Source of the DNA: Theristus sp. LFF4_11
Lineage: Eukaryota; Nematoda; Chromadorea; Monhysterida; Xyalidae
Direction of reading: 5' to 3'
DNA length: 64,000 bases
NCBI GenBank assembly: GCA_030248135.1
Contig: JASANC010005464.1
Location: forward strand, 1-64,000
Position numbers and translations under genes: made by a program. The notes under the pieces are model-generated. The model was not told where the DNA came from. It worked only from the letters and a program-made list of their open reading frames with translations, and did no database searches. Positions 1 through 11,806 of the stretch are shown here, piece after piece (the stretch's first letter is position 1; each line of letters starts with the position of its first letter).

Positions 1-847
1 TTTCGACGAACTGTTTTGATTTGATTGGTCTTCCTTCATATTGTTTGCAGTGCTTCACCAATTTCGACATATTTCATATGTTTTTGTTCAAATAACCACG
101 AAAATGTAACTGCATAAACCACTGATAATGATGACTGTTCATATCTTTCGAAGTTCTAATTTTGCAATTATTGTAAATTTGTCAATGTCGTTTTTTAGCG
201 GACAGACTTTATTTGACCAGACAAAAATCTGTGAAAGAAAAAGACGGCGGTGTGCGCGCCATTTTCTGAATATTGAATTATGCAAATTGTGCCAGACAAC
301 CTGCCGGTACTGTGTGTGCAAACCTGCGCATAACACAAACGCATTTAGTTAAATTTCTACAGTGTCGCCAGTAAATGACTAAAATAAATTTATTGCACGA
401 CACGAATTTCAGCGATTTGTGGGCGCGTCTTAACATACCTGCATTCTTGCATATTGTGCATAGCATGACACAACACGCGAAACTTTTATCAATGTTCTGA
501 TGAGTTTTAGATGTCCGTCTAAATTTTGACAACAAAAACTTGTTCTTCCGAATGTCACAAACACACGGTTCATATGAGCATGGAATGCAGTAGTGTGTAA
601 AGCATCGCGCCTGTTACCACCGGTAGCTGTCTGGGTCTGGGTCACATTGCCGACGTGCATTCTTGGCATTTTTTTACATACTGTCAGACATAATTTTCCA
701 AAGGACATATTCTGCCGAATGCACACTGTGTGCACGTACAGATGTGAAATTCGAGTAAAAACACCTGTAACGCTGACTTATTATCCACCCTCCGACTCCC
801 ACTCGTCAGGTGACCCGCATTCATGGATAACCCAGAGCCATACCCTT
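1..847. other. AT-rich stretch without a supported gene
   Basis: Open frames here are short, overlap on both strands and show no recognisable motif, signal peptide or splice-bounded exon. I see nothing functional in it. It ends at the 8-bp direct repeat that flanks the first foldback element. Confidence 0.6.
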
Positions 848-855
848 GAGCGGTC

Positions 856-2615
856 GAATTAGGTGCATAGTGGCCAACGTGCATAGTGGCCATGAGAAAA
901 TTTGCATTTTTGCTAGTTATAGTGTCCAAAACATATGCCAAAGTGGCCACGACATATAGCAGAGTGGCCAATGCCTATGGACAAGTGTCCAATAGCTATA
1001 ACATAGTGGCCAATAGACATGCATAGTGGCCAATACAGGGTTTTAAATAATGCTGTTACAGGGTGATCCAGAAGTTATGATTTTTGAACTTTGTTGTTAT
1101 TTCTCGCACATTCAAGCGACAAACTGTTGCTTGAATGTGTTGCAAATCATTTCATGTTTGTTGAGCAGCTTTGGGATCAACAAGAAATGCAAATTGTGCA
1201 ATTCAACGGTTCTATATTGGCGAGTTTTGTATTATGTGATTCGCACAATTATGATTTTTGATTCAATAGGGGAGAGCGATAATCGATACAAGTTGTTGAC
1301 AAGACGCGGTCAAACCAGGTGACGTTTGGCTTTGACAGCTGCATTTATACAAGCAAATGCATTATGTTGGTCAACCCTTTTATTCTGGTTAACTCATCTT
1401 TGATACATACCGTATTACCCCCATTAACCCCCCCCCCCCACCATTAATCCCCCCCCACCAATAAACCCCAACCCCCACGACAAGTTGCCGAATAATCACC
1501 CCCCACAAATAATCCCCCATGGGGGATTATTGGAAACCTGTTTGAAACACATCCAGCGAATTCAGTGGCTGGTTGCAGTGAAAATGATGAAATTGTGCTA
1601 CCAAAGGCCCCAAATGGATGAGTTAATGGTAATTTCATTACAAAAGGCTGTTATAAAGGGAAATTTCTATGTAGAGTAGAAGTGCGACTTTCTTGCCTGC
1701 CATGCAAGGTATTTTTGCCACTTTTCAATAAACCCCCACCCCTAGAAATTGTTTGTAAGTACCCCCCCCCCATACAATCCACACGCGCGCGTAATACATG
1801 TAAACATTTGAAAACCATAGCCACGGCCACATACTTTTTTATCGAAAACTTGAACGTCACTCCAGGGTACCGCAAATGTGTCTATCGAGCCATATTGGGT
1901 GGCTGCCATATTGACTGACCCCCCAATCCAATGCAACCCGGCCATTTTTCAAATCTAAAACAAGTTGTCGCACTTATGAAATTTTAATTTTGTTTGTATT
2001 TATGAGTTTTGTAACTAGATAAATTTTTGACAGAAAATTACTGAACACGTATTACTGAACGGGTATAAACAACACATATCATTTGTCTTCGGTATCTATT
2101 TGTGTGCTTTAGTTCACCATTTGCTTGTATAAGTGCTGCTGTCAAACGTCACATTGGTTTGACCGCGTCTTGTCAGCAACTTGCATCGGTTATCGATCTC
2201 CCCCTTGATTCAAAAATTACAATTGTATGAATCACATAATACAAAACTCGCCAACGTAGAACCGGTATTTTGCACAATTTGCCTTTGTTGTTGATCACAA
2301 AACTGAACAAACTCATTAAACAAACATGAAATGATTTGCAACACACTCAAGCAACAGTTTGTCACTTGAATGTGCCAGAAATAACAACAAAGTTCAAAAA
2401 TCATAACTTCTGGATCACCCTGTAACAGCATTATTTAAAACCCTGTATTGGCCACTATGCATGTCTATTGGCCACTATGTTATAGCTATTGGACACTTGT
2501 CCATAGGCATTGGCCACTCTGCTATATGTCGTGGCCACTTTGGCATATGTTTTGGACACTATAGCTAGGCATTTTTCATGGCCACTATGCACGTTGGCCA
2601 CTATGCACTTTTACC
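856..2615. mobile_element. Foldback transposon with ~500-bp inverted arms and 8-bp target duplication
   Basis: The left arm (about 861-1362) and right arm (about 2112-2612) are imperfect reverse complements. Each outer arm carries six copies of the palindrome TGGCCA, mostly as gcatagtggccaa, plus two variants reading gtgtcca. The direct repeat GAGCGGTC lies at 848-855 and again at 616-623 of the third kilobase (2616-2623), so the element is bounded by an 8-bp target duplication. That length is usual for hAT-type transposases, but the termini are not classical hAT. The loop (about 1363-2111) has several C runs of 5 to 11 bases and no transposase. It is probably non-autonomous. Confidence 0.85.
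1508..1531. repeat. Perfect 24-bp palindrome in the foldback loop
   Basis: Six bases (AATAAT), CCCCC, AT, GGGGG and ATTATT read the same on both strands. It sits amid C-rich runs at 1429-1505 and 1732-1775, inside the loop of the foldback element. It can form a cruciform; the neighbouring G-rich minus strand could form quadruplexes. Confidence 0.8.
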
Positions 2616-2644
2616 GAGCGGTCACTCGAAGGGTGTGCCTCATG

Positions 2645-2941
2645 CCTGTGGTCAGTTCTATAAAAAGTGAATAGTGCATGAAAAGTGAATAGTTCTACTC
2701 CAGGGTGTCCCAAAATTTAGACCTTGACAAATTCCGGTTGAATACCTTGACAAGTTCATCTTTGACCGAAGTTTTCCATTGATTGGATTGATATTTCTAA
2801 TTTCCACGCAAAACTGTTTGTCTTTGAAGCTCATGTCTCGATTATTTTTCCAGAATTTCTCAAAGACTAACTTTTGGAACACCCTGGAGTAAAAATGTTC
2901 ACTTTTCAAATACTATTCACTTTTATAGAACTGACCACAGG
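2645..2941. mobile_element. MITE nested inside another MITE
   Basis: Outer inverted repeats start cctgtggtcagttctataaa at 2645 and end with the reverse complement at about 2941. Inside them a second pair begins actccagggtgtccc (about 2695) and ends ggaacaccctggagt (about 2890). The inner element is therefore a separate small inverted-repeat transposon inserted in the outer one. Neither has coding capacity. Confidence 0.75.
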
Positions 2942-3229
2942 GGTAGTGCGGCCGTGGCCGCCAGTCGTCAGCGGCGTCGCCGATGCGAGGCGACCACACG
3001 GTACCCTTGCTCCTAGCCACAAACGATGAGTCCAATCGATGTTGGTTTAATTGTTTATTTGTGATGTCGGATGCAGGAATACAAAGAATCAATTGCATGA
3101 AACACAGTTACAATGTAAATGCACGAAATAATTGCATTCCAATAGCAATAAAAGAGTTTTTAAAATTGTTACAAAAGAGCTGAGACAAAAACTATAAAAT
3201 AGTTTAGCATCCCGTGTTGAGGAAAGAAG
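2942..3229. other. Short spacer with a GC-rich patch
   Basis: Bases 2942-3013 are clearly GC-richer than the surroundings and have an open minus-strand frame that would borrow its stop from the adjacent MITE. This could be a gene fragment, but there is no recognisable motif. The rest is AT-rich and featureless. Confidence 0.35.
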
Positions 3230-3231
3230 TA

Positions 3232-4315
3232 CAGGGTGAGCCAAAAAAAAGGTTCCAATTCTAAAATGCTCTCACTGGCTTGTGCTGAGGTGTTTGGAGC
3301 TGAAAATTGGAACACTATTAGAAAACAGTTGGAGGTTTTTCTGACCAAATTTTGGTCATGGTATGTTGCCCCTATCACTCACTACAGCAGAATATCTGAA
3401 AAACATGAAAAATCGACAAATGTTGTGAAATCCAGAGGATTGATTTAGCCGTAACAAAGATCAAATGATGAACGTTGGTGAAACCCGAATGTTCACAACA
3501 CAGAAAAAGATAAAAAAAGCAATACGCACATACAGTAGCATGAAAAATGCCAAATGCCGAATAGCATTTGAACAGTCTTTGATCACCCTGATGTTTCACT
3601 TTGAGTCTGAGCGTGCGTGAGCGGTTCTGCTCAGAACAAATGCGAATTTATCTTTCTAGAGGCAAATTGTTATTTCCTTTTTTAATTCACACAATTTGCC
3701 ACTCTGATATTTTCACCATAGCAGACTGGTTGTTTTCTGCAGTGAAAGATGCAATTCCATTTTCAGTTTTTGCTGCCATCATGGTCAAGTAGACGGCAGA
3801 GCAGCCTGTCTGGTCTGCCAATTGGTGGGAACATGCGAATAACTTTTCTACAGTTGTTCGGCAATTTCGTAAAAAATTCAGCTTGACCCCGCGTGACGAT
3901 ACATCAGTTCGGAAATCCGTTCATGAGCAATGATAAACAGTGAGATTAAGGATGAACATTGTTTTTCGTCAAAAACTGCATTTTTTTAATTACACTGTAA
4001 AAAATGAACTTAAGCATGTAAGCAAAAAAATTTGATCACAAAAAACTTTGCAAAGTGTTTTAACAGTGTTCCAAATTTTAAACCGAGAGGTGTTACAGCT
4101 AAATCAGCCCTCTGCATTTCACAACATTTGTCGATTTTTCATGTTTTCCAGATATTCTGCTGTAGTGAGTGGTAGGGGCAACATACCATGACCAAAATTT
4201 GGTCAGAAAAACCTCCAACTGTTTTCTAGTAGTGTTCCAATTTTCAGCTCGAAACACTTCAGCACAAGCCAGTGAGAGCATTTCAGAATTGGAACCTTTT
4301 TTTTGGCTCACCCTG
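3232..4315. mobile_element. Tc1/mariner-like deletion derivative with ~220-bp inverted repeats
   Basis: The ends are cagggtgagccaaaa and its reverse complement, each flanked by TA, the target site of Tc1/mariner elements. The inverted repeats run about 3232-3450 and 4095-4315 and differ by a few substitutions. The internal part keeps only a remnant of a transposase N-terminal helix-turn-helix, so the element is non-autonomous. Confidence 0.85.
3850..3933 (+). pseudogene. Transposase N-terminal helix-turn-helix remnant
   Basis: In frame from 3850 the sequence reads TVVRQFRKKFSLTPR and continues to a stop at 3931-3933. This resembles the helix-turn-helix found at the N terminus of animal Tc1/mariner-related transposases (the segment often annotated DUF4817). 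Upstream frames are broken and no catalytic DDE domain follows. It is a fragment inside the element at 3232-4315. Confidence 0.5.
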
Positions 4316-4731
4316 TACATAGGCGCCATGTGTGGACCTGACATTATGTATAAAAGATGTAAACAGTCAAATGGACCTGTCAAAAACTTGAAAACTATCA
4401 GTAAATCCAGTTCCCGGAGCGGTTTTGAAAGTTTTTATATTCTACAGGTAAGCATGCTGTGCTTCACAGTACCGACCTACCGGCAGGGAGGTACCTACCG
4501 GGGGGTGCCAAAATTCTTTGGGGTAAGTAGGACCCCTGGTCGCCTGCTAGATGGGTGCACCGGATGCTAATCGGTTCTAGAGTGGTGGTACCCACCCCCA
4601 ACCCGTGCATTTTTTATTGCAAATTTTTCAATGAAAAACGTCGCAAATTGCAAAAAATGCCTAGTGTAAAATAGTTATTTGTAAGACCAAATAACCTTAT
4701 ATTTAGCAATGCTTAGTTTTTATGCCCAAGA
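4316..4731. other. Spacer with a G/C-rich patch
   Basis: Bases 4476-4610 contain two copies of a tacctaccgg-like word and several G runs, with no gene support. The remainder is AT-rich. I see no recognisable feature. Confidence 0.45.
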
Positions 4732-7700
4732 AATTAAGATGCTGTCCGCGACTCAGACAGCCCAAGTCCGGCCAGCCAATTTTTCGACTTTCAGTTTTCG
4801 ACATTCTGATAGGGAGAATAGTTTGATATACGCAAGAAACTCTCCCAAAAAAATTTTCAGCCCCTAAGACCCACTGTGGCGAGCTGTGGGGCCTTGAAAC
4901 CGAAGCCAGGTCAAGCAAAACACGATTTTTGCCGTTTTTGCACAAAAATGGCTGTAACTCTGCACTCCTTTAGCCTTATATCTTCATCCGGATATCAAAC
5001 GAAAGCGCAGAACCTGCGCTAACAGCTCAAACTCCAGAAAAAAAATTTGGATAAAAATTACCCTTTTTAGGGGCAAAAAAGTGCAAAATTTGGGTACTCC
5101 AAAAACGGTCAAAAATGCAGTTTTTTGCCAAAAAATGACCATAAATTTCAAAATGCAGGTGTGGGAACTACAGGTCGTTATAGTCCCCGTCCATGCGCAT
5201 TTCACCCATGCATTCGATTTTTTCAAACCACGGGCGCTCATTCATTTTGACTGGTCCAAAGTTTGGTGCCCAAAACACTCGATTTTTATGAAATTGCTCT
5301 TTTTGGTCTGAAAGTTTGTACTTAGGGGTTATTTTTGACGCAGAACACGATGCTGACATTTAAAAATTTGAAAAATGCTTATTTGCCCCTAAAAACGAGG
5401 TTCCAACCCTTAAAACCCCTTTTATTTGGGCAGAATTGATCCTTGGTGACTCGGACTATAAAAATAAGGTAAAAAGTCTGTAAATTGAGCCAAAAAGTGT
5501 AGAAAAGTCTGCTAAAGAATGATGAGCAATATTCAAAAAACAAATTAGAAATTTTTATTGAGCAGCAAATTCCCAAACTGGACAAAAATACCCAAAATAC
5601 CAAATTTATGGTAAGTTTCCCTCAGGATGCGACCCAGTTGAAGGAACGTTTCTCCGTTGTTGTTGAAAATAGACACGGACATGCAATAAAGTCTGATAAA
5701 CATCATTTCGCTTTTGTTAAAAAACTAATTTAGCAAGATACTACCCTCAAAATGCCTGAAATATAGATTTTTCGTTCAAATTTGTATTTGCTTTGGGTTC
5801 CGAAAGGAAAAGGAAACTAGAGTTTGTGTGTGATATTTTGTTATTGGGGTTATTTTTGACGCAGAACACAATGCTGACATTTAAAAATTTGAAAAATGCC
5901 TATTTGCACCTAAAAACAAGGTTCCAACCCTTAACAACCTTTTTTATTTGGGCAGAATGGATCCTTGGTGACTCGGACTATAAAAATAAAATAAAAAGTC
6001 TGTAAATTGAGCCAAAACGTGTAGAAAAGTCTGCTAAATAATGATTAGTGATATTCAAAAAACAAATTAGAAATTTTTATAGAGCAGCAAATTCCCAAAC
6101 TGGACAAAATAAACCCAAAATACCAAATTTAGGGTAAGTTTCCCTCAGGATGCGACCCAGTTAAAGGAAAGTTTCTCCGTTGTTGTTGAAAATGGACACG
6201 GACATGCAATAAAGTCTGATAAACATTATTTCGCTTATGTTAAAAAACTAATTTAGCAAGATACTACCCTTAAAATGCCTGAAATATAGATTTTTCGTTC
6301 AAATTTGTATTTGCTTTGGGTTCCGAAAGGAAACTGATCCTGAACACGATGCTGACATTCAAAAATTTGAGAAGTATCTATGTTGTCTAGAAAAGCTGGT
6401 TGTCTTTGGTATGAGATGCAAGAAAACTTGTGCCAGTGTCACCGAAACTTGGCAACACTTGGCACCTAATTCGGTCGGCAAGATTATGCTTATCCCCACG
6501 ATTTGTGTCATTAAGTTATCATCCCATTTGAACTTTTTAGGTCCCATTATTGCGTTTTCTACCTTCGTTTATTTTGGTGTTATTCGTGTCTCTGTAGTCA
6601 TTTGTTGTCAAATATGGTGCAAAGCCCAAAGGGAATAACTGTGTGAGAATCTCAGAACCGATTCGGTTTTCTAAAAAAAATAATTGAGCAAATTATCGCC
6701 CACAAAAAGACTGAAATATATACTTTGAGTTGAAAATTGTATTTGCTTTGGATCCCGAAAAAAAAATTCGTTCCATTTTGAAAGCAGCTAAGCCCGCATT
6801 CATGTATGTAATTTGGTCTGCCGAACACGATTACATGTATATACGTGATAAAGTATGAACATAGGTGTCCGTCGCATTGACGAGCCAGGGGGCACCGCGG
6901 TATGCGTCTACCTGGCGAAATCGCAAACAGCGAACTTCACGTATTGTATACACTCGCAAAACACCGGGTCCCTTGTGGCTTTATTGCCCGCGGCGGGATG
7001 GTTGTTTTTGTGAGATTTTACTATCTAGGATCGCTGATGTTTTGCCCAGACTATAAGATCTGTCTGTGGTAAAACACCTTCGGCAGTTCTGCCTGGGGTC
7101 CGTCGCACTGACCAGCCAGGGGGCACCGCGGTATGCGTCTGCCTGGCGAAACCGCAAACAGCGAACTTTGCGTTGAGTTGCATTGCATATTGCATATTGC
7201 ATAGTTGCAAGTTGAGTTGCATATTGCATCAAGTCAGGTCTTGAATTAAAGCGCCGAAACCTGCCAGGTTTAATTAGGATTTTAAGATTATAGGTTTTTT
7301 CAGCTAAATTATGTTTTAAATCATTTTTAATTTTATTTTTTCACATTTTTAATCAGTGTCTTTGTGTGTTCACATTCACGTATTATACGAATTTTATACA
7401 CTCACACACAAATACAAATCTACATTACAAAAGAAACTTTCCTTCAATTGGGTCGCATCCTGAAGGAAACTTACCCTAAATTTGGTATTTTGGGTATTTT
7501 TGTCCAGTTTGGGAATTTGCTGCTCAATAAAAATTTCTAATTTGTTTTTTGAATATCGCTCATCATTCTTTAGCAGACTTTTCTGCACTGTTTGGCTCAA
7601 TTTACAGACTTTTTATTTTATTTTTATAGTCCGAGTTACCAAGGATCAATTCTGCCCAAATAAAAGGGGTTGTTAATGGTTGGAACCTTGTTTTTAGGTG

Positions 7701-8888
7701 CAAATAGGCATTTTTTCAAATTTTTAAATGTCAGCATCGTGTTCTGCGTCAAAAATAACCCCAATAACAAAATGTCACACACAAACTCAGGTTTCCTTTT
7801 CCTTTCGGAACCCAAAGCAAATACAAATTTGAACGAAAAATCTATATTTCAGGCATTTTGAGGGTAGTATCTTGCTAAATTAGTTTTTTAACAAAAGCGA
7901 AATAATGTTTATCAGACTTTATTGCATGTCCGTGTCCATTTTCAACAACAACGGAGAAACTTTCCTTCAACTGGGTCGCATCCTGAGGGAAACTTACCCT
8001 AAATTTGGTATTTTGGGTATTTTTGTCCAGTTTGGGAATTTGCTGCTCAATAAAAATTTCTAACTTGTTTTTTGAATATCGCTCATCATTCTTTAGCAGA
8101 TTTTTCTACACTTTTTGGCTCAATTTACAGACTTTTTACTTTATTTTTATAGTCCGAGTCACCAAGGATCAATTCTGCCCAAATAAAAGGGGTTTTAAGG
8201 GTTGGAACCTCGTTTTTAGGGGCAAATAAGCATTTTTCAAATTTTTAAATGTCAGCATCGTGTTCTGCGTCAAAAATAACCCCTAAGTACAAACTTTCAG
8301 ACCAAAAAGAGCAATTTCATAAAAATCGAGTATTTTGGGCACCAAACTTTGGACCAGTCAAAATGAATGAGCGCCCGTGGTTTGAAAAAATCGAATGCAT
8401 GGGTGAAATGCGCATGGACGGGGACTATAACGACCTGTAGTTCCCACACCTGCATTTTGAAATTTATGGTCATTTTTTGGCAAAAAACTGCATTTTTGAC
8501 CGTTCTTGGAGTACCCAAATTTTGCACTTTTTTGCCCCTAAAAAGGGTAATTTTTATCCAAATTTTTTTTCTGGAGTTTGAGCTGTTAGCGCAGGTTCTG
8601 CGCTTTCGTTTGATATCCGGATGAAGATATAAGGCTAAAGGAGTGCAGAGTTACAGCCATTTTTGTGCAAAAACGGCAAAAATCGTGTTTTGCTTGACCT
8701 GGTTTCGGTTTCAAGGCCCCACAGCTCGCCACAGTGGGTCTTAGGGGCGGAAATTTTTTTTGGGAGAGTTTCTTGCGTATATCAAACTATTCCCCCTATC
8801 AGAATGTCGAAAACTGAAAGTCGACAAATTGGCTGGCCGCGGCTAACAGGCATTAGGGTCGTCTGAGTCGCGGACAGCCTCTTAAACA
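4732..8888. mobile_element. 4.2-kb foldback element with tandemly duplicated arm segments
   Basis: The left arm (about 4732-6360) and right arm (about 7430-8888) are reverse complements, starting with gctgtccgcgactcagac and ending with its inverse. Each arm holds a tandem duplication of a roughly 520-bp block: left copies begin near 5338 and 5858, right copies near 7726 and 8247. A degenerate further copy of the block lies at about 6674-6765. The centre (6360-7430) is not mirrored and has no recognisable transposase. The short open frames that recur in both arms are mirror translations of the same DNA. The target duplication was not resolved. Confidence 0.8.
6866..7172 (+). repeat. Pair of ~75-bp direct repeats in the foldback centre
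   Basis: A segment at about 6866-6941 (gtccgtcgcattgacgagcc and onward through a ggggcaccgcgg core) recurs at about 7097-7172 with few changes. Between the copies lies about 155 bp of unrelated sequence. This could be a duplicated piece of another insertion. Confidence 0.65.
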
Positions 8889-11544
8889 AATTTACTTGTG
8901 AATGTGCTTTAAAAACTCCCTGTTCAACCATGGCAACGAGAGTTGCTACTGAGTGAGACATGCGTGACCTGGATACGGCCCCACATACATATTGTACTTT
9001 CGTGTTTATGTTTTCACAGCTGTTTCACACAGTTCTTCAACAAACTTTCTGCAGACACTGGGAATTGTTTGTTTCTGCAATGTTGAACGTATTGTATACC
9101 TGCATGTAGGCGCTGCTGGCGTGAAATATCTTAAAAACATGAATAAGGTCGGTAGTCTTGTTTACTTGTACGTGCAACGTTGCATTCACTTTTAGTCATA
9201 TGTTCATGTCTCATGTGATCTGTAATGTCTGTGCGACTGCTGCGTTTTGCTGCAGCGCATAAACTTATTATGAACGACATATTGAAATTACTTGATCGAT
9301 CGATTTGTTTTTTCAATTCATATTTTTTTGTACCAAAGAACAGACACGCTCGGCTACGTGCCTTTCACGATCACATGTTTCGGCAACAACATGCACTTGA
9401 AAATCTGACGAAAATTCATGCGAAGACTTTTTTGTCGCGCACGTCAACAAATTTTTCGTTCCCATGACCAAAAATATCAAAAGAGACACACGTGTTTTCA
9501 TTACTCTAAATGTGCGCAGTGCATTCCATTTCAGCAATGCGCACGCATTTTAATGAAGCGAAAAAGTAGAGTGCCACATACAACACTGCAATATGTTGCA
9601 CGCATTGTACAATTTTGTGCATTCTTTTCGTGTCGTCAAAAAAAAGACTTAGTTATGTGTGTTAAAAACGTTGCACTGCCACGTGACACACGCAGTGTAT
9701 GTGTACAAACACGCTCATATCTGGTCCAATTCTGCCGATTGTTTGACTTTTTTATGTAAAAAAACAAACTTTTTTCGGTTTAAAGAAAGAACGAACAAGT
9801 GCGCGCGCGCTGCGTCAACGGCACAGGATCTTCACACACACGTTTATTATTGTTATGATGATTTGTCGTTATTATTGCATCAGCCCTCTGTGCAATGTAT
9901 TTTCTGCCAGTGTACGTCACCACCAGTTTTTTTCAACAAAAAAACATTGTCGGCACGTGTGCTAAAAGATAGGCGTTCTCCAAAACTATGAGTTGACTGT
10001 GTGCATATGTTTCCAGGTGGCAAAGAGGCAATTTGCTGAACGTCCACCACCCCACCCCACCCCGCAATTGTAATGCCCACCAGCAAAATACATTTCGAAA
10101 TCGACATTCTGTGACGTCAAGCGACTCGAACGCAGATGTTCGATGAAAAAAATTGTGTCGCTCCGACGCTCCTCCTAATCTAAAACGTGTCTGTGAAGAA
10201 ATCGCAAAATTCCGCAAAACTAAAATTGTCTCTGCATCCGTTATCAGCGACACGGGCTCACAAAACGCATGCATGTTACCTTGCGTGTGTAACATATTAC
10301 GTACATGTAATTTGCTGCCAATTCACACGTTTCAACGTTCATTGAAAACAATGTTTGTGTCCACAGACAGTATTCAGTAAAAATGTTCGTCTTTTCTGCA
10401 GCCTTTCTCACCATTATCACCGATTATTGGTGTTGGACCAGGTTTTTGCAAAAATAAACTTATTTCACTTTAATATGACGTAAAAGTTGACGAGCTGACG
10501 TGCACAGCGCAGATAGTGAAGAACATTCAGCCAAGTTTATTGTTATGAAATATCTTTTTTCTCAACAGTTGTTTGTTACGTCATAGCGAACAAGACGTTG
10601 AACTGATCATAAGTTATGTCGAAGATGCACAATGCACAGTAGGTAGGTCACACGACCGGGCGTTTTTACAGCGTTTACCTAAAAACAGAGGTGTCGTTTT
10701 AAACTGCTGACGTTTTAGAACGTTTCCTATTTGTGCATTGTACCGTTCGACACACTGGACTGCAGCACGCCAACATGCGAGCGGCTCTATTGATGAGTTA
10801 AACTGATGAACGCAAACATTAAAAGTACATATCCACTTACATACTTGTATGTACTTACTATTAGATTATTTTTTTGCAACGCCACACATTCTTATGTGCT
10901 CAATTCTGCATTATGTCATTTGTCGTTTGCGCGTCGATCATCGTGTGACAACAAAGTTCAATCGCGTGACTAAGACAGCCTGCAGTTCCCACTCTACAGC
11001 GTTTGGCGATTACTCAGTTTTATTGTTTTCGGCTGTGCATCGCTTACATTACGACCATCACATGTTTTCGCTATGACGCAACGGTTTTGAAAACATTGTG
11101 GCTAGCTTCGTTCAGGAAAATCTTAAGAAAATACCCACTTGTGAAAGAAAAGAGAGCAATGTTTTCTGAAACGGATTTTTGACTGTTTTCATTTCAGTTA
11201 CAGCCAAAAACACTCATAAATAAAATGTTACATTGGTAAACCAAATTTCCAATTTTCCAAAGAACCTGTACTTTGAAACTTCCAGCTCTATTCGTTAACG
11301 TTCGATATGATCTCCAGCAAAATGAAATCGTGTCCATAATTCTGGACCACCCTTTACATTCATGTATCATTCAAAACATTTTTGTATGCAGCGTTTTTTT
11401 GAGTTACAATTATATTTACGCGCGTGTTGATGAGGTTGAGCTTGTTGATGAAAGTGCCAGAACACGCAAACAAACGCCGTTTTCGTCATTTTCAGCATAC
11501 CCGTTGAAAAACTGGCTTCACTCGTCGGTGTAATGTGCAATGTA
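8889..11544. other. Gene-poor AT-rich DNA
   Basis: Open frames up to about 120 codons occur on both strands but none shows a domain, signal peptide or splice-consistent neighbour. I found no RNA gene or recognisable repeat structure here. Confidence 0.5.
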
Positions 11545-11806
11545 CATACGGTATGGCCGATTAAACATGGCAGCTTTTTTCAGGGTTCAAGGGGGGCGGA
11601 AATTTTAAAAAAAAAAAAAAAAGCCGTTAACACACCTTTTTGTGCAACTTTTTTCTTTTTTTTTAAAAATTAATTATTTCCCTTTGCATTCTTTCTCCCT
11701 TGCACACATGATTGGGAATTATGTTGGCATTTTTGAAAAAGACAACTCCTAGTCTGCGACTGGATCCCGCCTTGATGGACTGCCTCATTTATTCGGCCGT
11801 ACTGTA
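11545..11806. mobile_element. ~260-bp MITE, copy 1
   Basis: It starts acatacggtatggccga and ends ttcggccgtactgtaca, an imperfect inverted repeat. The interior contains a homopolymer A run and a segment that recurs, inverted, at 28121-28392 in intron 4 of the kinase gene. There is no coding capacity. Confidence 0.7.
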
